The notes beneath the pieces were generated by a model. That model had not been told where the DNA came from and searched no databases. It saw nothing but the letters and a program-made list of their open reading frames with translations. Source: Bacillota bacterium (GTDB lineage: Bacteria > Bacillota > Clostridia > Acetivibrionales > DSM-1351). Taken from it: a stretch of DNA of 5,239 nt. Every line of letters starts with the position of its first letter. Positions within the stretch are counted from its first letter, which is position 1. The stretch is taken from NCBI GenBank assembly GCA_023412635.1, contig JAEYNI010000011.1:1-5239 (forward strand). The letters are read 5' to 3'. Below are positions 3,484-5,239 of this stretch, piece by piece. Made by a program: the position numbers and the translations under genes.

Positions 3484-5239
3484 ATGGAAAGGTATAGGAT
3501 AATAATCACAGGTATAGTTCAGGGCGTGGGTTTCAGGCCCTTTATCTATAAACTTGCAAAAGATATGGGATTAACCGGCTGGGTAGGTAATACCGACAGT
3601 AGTGTTGTAATTGAGATAGAAACTCTGGAGGCTACACTTTTAGAATTTATCAAATCTATAGATTCAAAGGCGCCGGTTCTGTCAAAGATAGAAGCTATAA
3701 CATACGAAGTATTGCCTTTTATCGGTTTTAAGAATTTTGAAATAAAACATAGTGAAACTGTTTCAAAAGGACAGATATTTATATCACCTGATGTTTGTAC
3801 CTGCAGTGATTGCATAAAAGAACTGAAAAATCCCATGGACAGACGGTACAGGTATCCTTTTATCAACTGTACCAACTGCGGCCCGAGGTTTACTATCATA
3901 AAGGACATCCCCTATGACAGAGACAAAACTACCATGGAATGTTTTGAGATGTGCCATCTCTGCAGGCAGGAATATGTCAATCCTGCCGACAGAAGGTATC
4001 ATGCTCAGCCCGTTTCCTGCCATGAATGTGGTCCGGTACTGCAAATTGCAGATGAAACGGGACATATTGTATCGGAACTAAACATTAAAGAAAACTTGAC
4101 TGAGGTAAATTCAGGTCAGACGTTTACTGAGCAGTGCCTTGATTACATTACAAAAATAATAGTATCGGGTAAAATTGCTGCTATAAAAGGTATCGGCGGT
4201 TATCACCTGGCCTGTAATGCACTCGATGAAAAGGCTGTAAAGAGACTTAGAAGCAGAAAGCACAGAGATGATAAGCCTTTTGCTCTCATGCTGAAAGATA
4301 TGGAAACAGTAAAAAAGTACTGCTACATCAGTGAAAAGGAAAAACAGATATTAGAAGCTCCTGCTGCTCCCATTGTTTTGCTGAAGAGAAAGGAAGGGGT
4401 AGAGCTTCCTGATGAAATAGCACATTTAAACAGTTACCTGGGAATTATGCTTCCGTATACCCCTATTCACCATATACTGTTCAGCCAAATTGATTTTCCT
4501 GAAATACTGGTAATGACCAGTGGGAATATCAGCAGTGAACCAATTTTCTTCACGGATAAAGAAGCTGTAGAAGGGCTTGTTGGAATAGCGGATGCATTTT
4601 TAATTAATAACCGGGAAATTTATATAAGAACTGATGACTCTGTTACGAGAGTTTTCAAGGATAGAGAATACATTATCAGGAGGTCTAGAGGCTATGTGCC
4701 GAAGCCTTTAAAACTGGATATTCAAAAATTGCTGGGTATAACCGGTGTTGAAAGGATACCGTCTGTACTGGCCTGCGGAGGAGAACTGAAAAATGTCTTC
4801 TGTCTGAATAAAGAGAATATGTTCTATCTCAGTCACCATATTGGTGATCTTGAAAACGAAAGCACCAACACAGCTTTTGTCCATGCCGCTGAACACTTTA
4901 AAAAGCTGTTTGAGATCAATCCTGAAATTATTGCCTTTGATATGCATCCAAACTATTTTTCAACTCAATACGGCCTTGAGCAGAAGGTTGCATTCAAAAA
5001 AGGGATACAGCATCATAAAGCTCATATTGCTTCCTGTATGGCTGAAAATGAGCTTTCGGGAGAGGTTATCGGTGTATCCTTTGACGGCACGGGGTATGGG
5101 GAGGACGGAAAGATATGGGGAGGAGAATTTTTTAAGGGAGGTTATTACGGCTTTGAGCGTGCTGGCAGGCTGCAGTATGTTATGATGCCTGGCAGTGATT
5201 CTGCGGTAAAGCATCCCTGGAAAATGGCACTGGGATATT
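3484..5239 (+). CDS. hypF: carbamoyltransferase HypF, [NiFe]-hydrogenase maturation (5' part, cut by window edge)
   Basis: HypF uses carbamoyl phosphate and ATP to carbamoylate the C-terminal cysteine of HypE, which then yields the cyanide ligands of the [NiFe]-hydrogenase active site. The frame is open to the window end: 585 full codons of a protein normally about 740-780 long. Domains follow the family order. The acylphosphatase domain (about 1-90) has TGIVQGVGFRPF with catalytic R18, and N36. Two zinc-finger-like units come next, C107-x2-C110-x18-C129-x2-C132 and C157-x2-C160-x18-C179-x2-C182, with NCGPRFT and RRYHAQP. The YrdC-like domain (about 205-405) has KGIGGYHLACNA, KPFA (264-267), TSGNISSEP (345-353) and RRSRGYVP. 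The Kae1-like domain begins with GGELKN (432-437), SHHIGDLEN, the metal ligands H510 and H514 in HHKAH, and FDGTGYGEDG (533-542). The missing part is the rest of this last domain. Oddities: serine at 40 where the acylphosphatase loop normally has glycine, and an additional cysteine (C105). The gene is 21 bases after ribF, probably in the same transcript. Confidence 0.96.
   Translation, partial: MERYRIIITGIVQGVGFRPFIYKLAKDMGLTGWVGNTDSSVVIEIETLEATLLEFIKSIDSKAPVLSKIEAITYEVLPFIGFKNFEIKHSETVSKGQIFISPDVCTCSDCIKELKNPMDRRYRYPFINCTNCGPRFTIIKDIPYDRDKTTMECFEMCHLCRQEYVNPADRRYHAQPVSCHECGPVLQIADETGHIVSELNIKENLTEVNSGQTFTEQCLDYITKIIVSGKIAAIKGIGGYHLACNALDEKAVKRLRSRKHRDDKPFALMLKDMETVKKYCYISEKEKQILEAPAAPIVLLKRKEGVELPDEIAHLNSYLGIMLPYTPIHHILFSQIDFPEILVMTSGNISSEPIFFTDKEAVEGLVGIADAFLINNREIYIRTDDSVTRVFKDREYIIRRSRGYVPKPLKLDIQKLLGITGVERIPSVLACGGELKNVFCLNKENMFYLSHHIGDLENESTNTAFVHAAEHFKKLFEINPEIIAFDMHPNYFSTQYGLEQKVAFKKGIQHHKAHIASCMAENELSGEVIGVSFDGTGYGEDGKIWGGEFFKGGYYGFERAGRLQYVMMPGSDSAVKHPWKMALGY

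Noticed and set aside
3546..4065. Minus-strand open frames of 120 and 93 codons
   Set aside because: They lie wholly opposite hypF, which has strong domain motifs. Their translations show no recognisable family, and no ribosome binding site was evident.
4841..5185. Plus-strand open frame of 114 codons in another frame
   Set aside because: It overlaps the HypF Kae1-like domain, including HHKAH and FDGTGYG, whose conservation shows that the other frame is the coding one.
1..5239. CRISPR array, tRNA or rRNA gene, insertion sequence or phage-related element
   Set aside because: Reading through the window showed no regularly spaced repeats, no cloverleaf-like segment and no transposase or integrase motifs. 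Nearly all of the window is covered by five conserved genes.

Overview
The window reads as ordinary housekeeping DNA from an AT-rich member of the Bacillota, most likely class Clostridia. The basis is GGAGG-type Shine-Dalgarno sites before most genes, heavy use of ATA, AGA and AAA codons, an NrnA-type nano-RNase, and the rbfA-nrnA-truB-ribF order known downstream of nusA-infB in many Firmicutes. The genus cannot be fixed from the sequence alone; a Ruminiclostridium-like cellulolytic clostridium is only a guess.

Layout, all on the + strand: possible last codons of infB (1-12); rbfA (39-392), a 30S maturation factor; nrnA (450-1403), a DHH/DHHA1 nano-RNase and pAp phosphatase; truB (1432-2379, GTG start), tRNA pseudouridine-55 synthase; a 108-base gap with short repeats and nested inverted repeats (2380-2487); ribF (2488-3462), bifunctional riboflavin kinase/FAD synthetase; and hypF (3484-5239, cut by the window edge), the carbamoyltransferase that makes the CN ligands of [NiFe]-hydrogenase. 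Gaps between genes are 21 to 108 bases. No intrinsic terminator or convincing internal promoter was seen, so co-transcription as one operon is likely.

The first four genes form the conserved translation/RNA-metabolism block: ribosome assembly (RbfA), removal of the shortest RNA fragments (NrnA), tRNA T-loop modification (TruB) and flavin cofactor synthesis (RibF). hypF is the unusual neighbour. It follows ribF by 21 bases, where rpsO-pnp or other genes are common, and may mark the start of a hydrogenase-maturation cluster beyond the window.

No new biological system is evident. The most interesting non-coding signal is in front of ribF. A 17-base exact direct repeat carries the ribosome binding sites of both truB and ribF. 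Just before the ribF copy lies a degenerate run of units about 19 bases long, with nested hairpin potential, inside an 87-base stretch bounded by ATGCAG on both sides. This leaves two possible starts for RibF (2395 or 2488); the downstream one is clearly favoured by family alignment.
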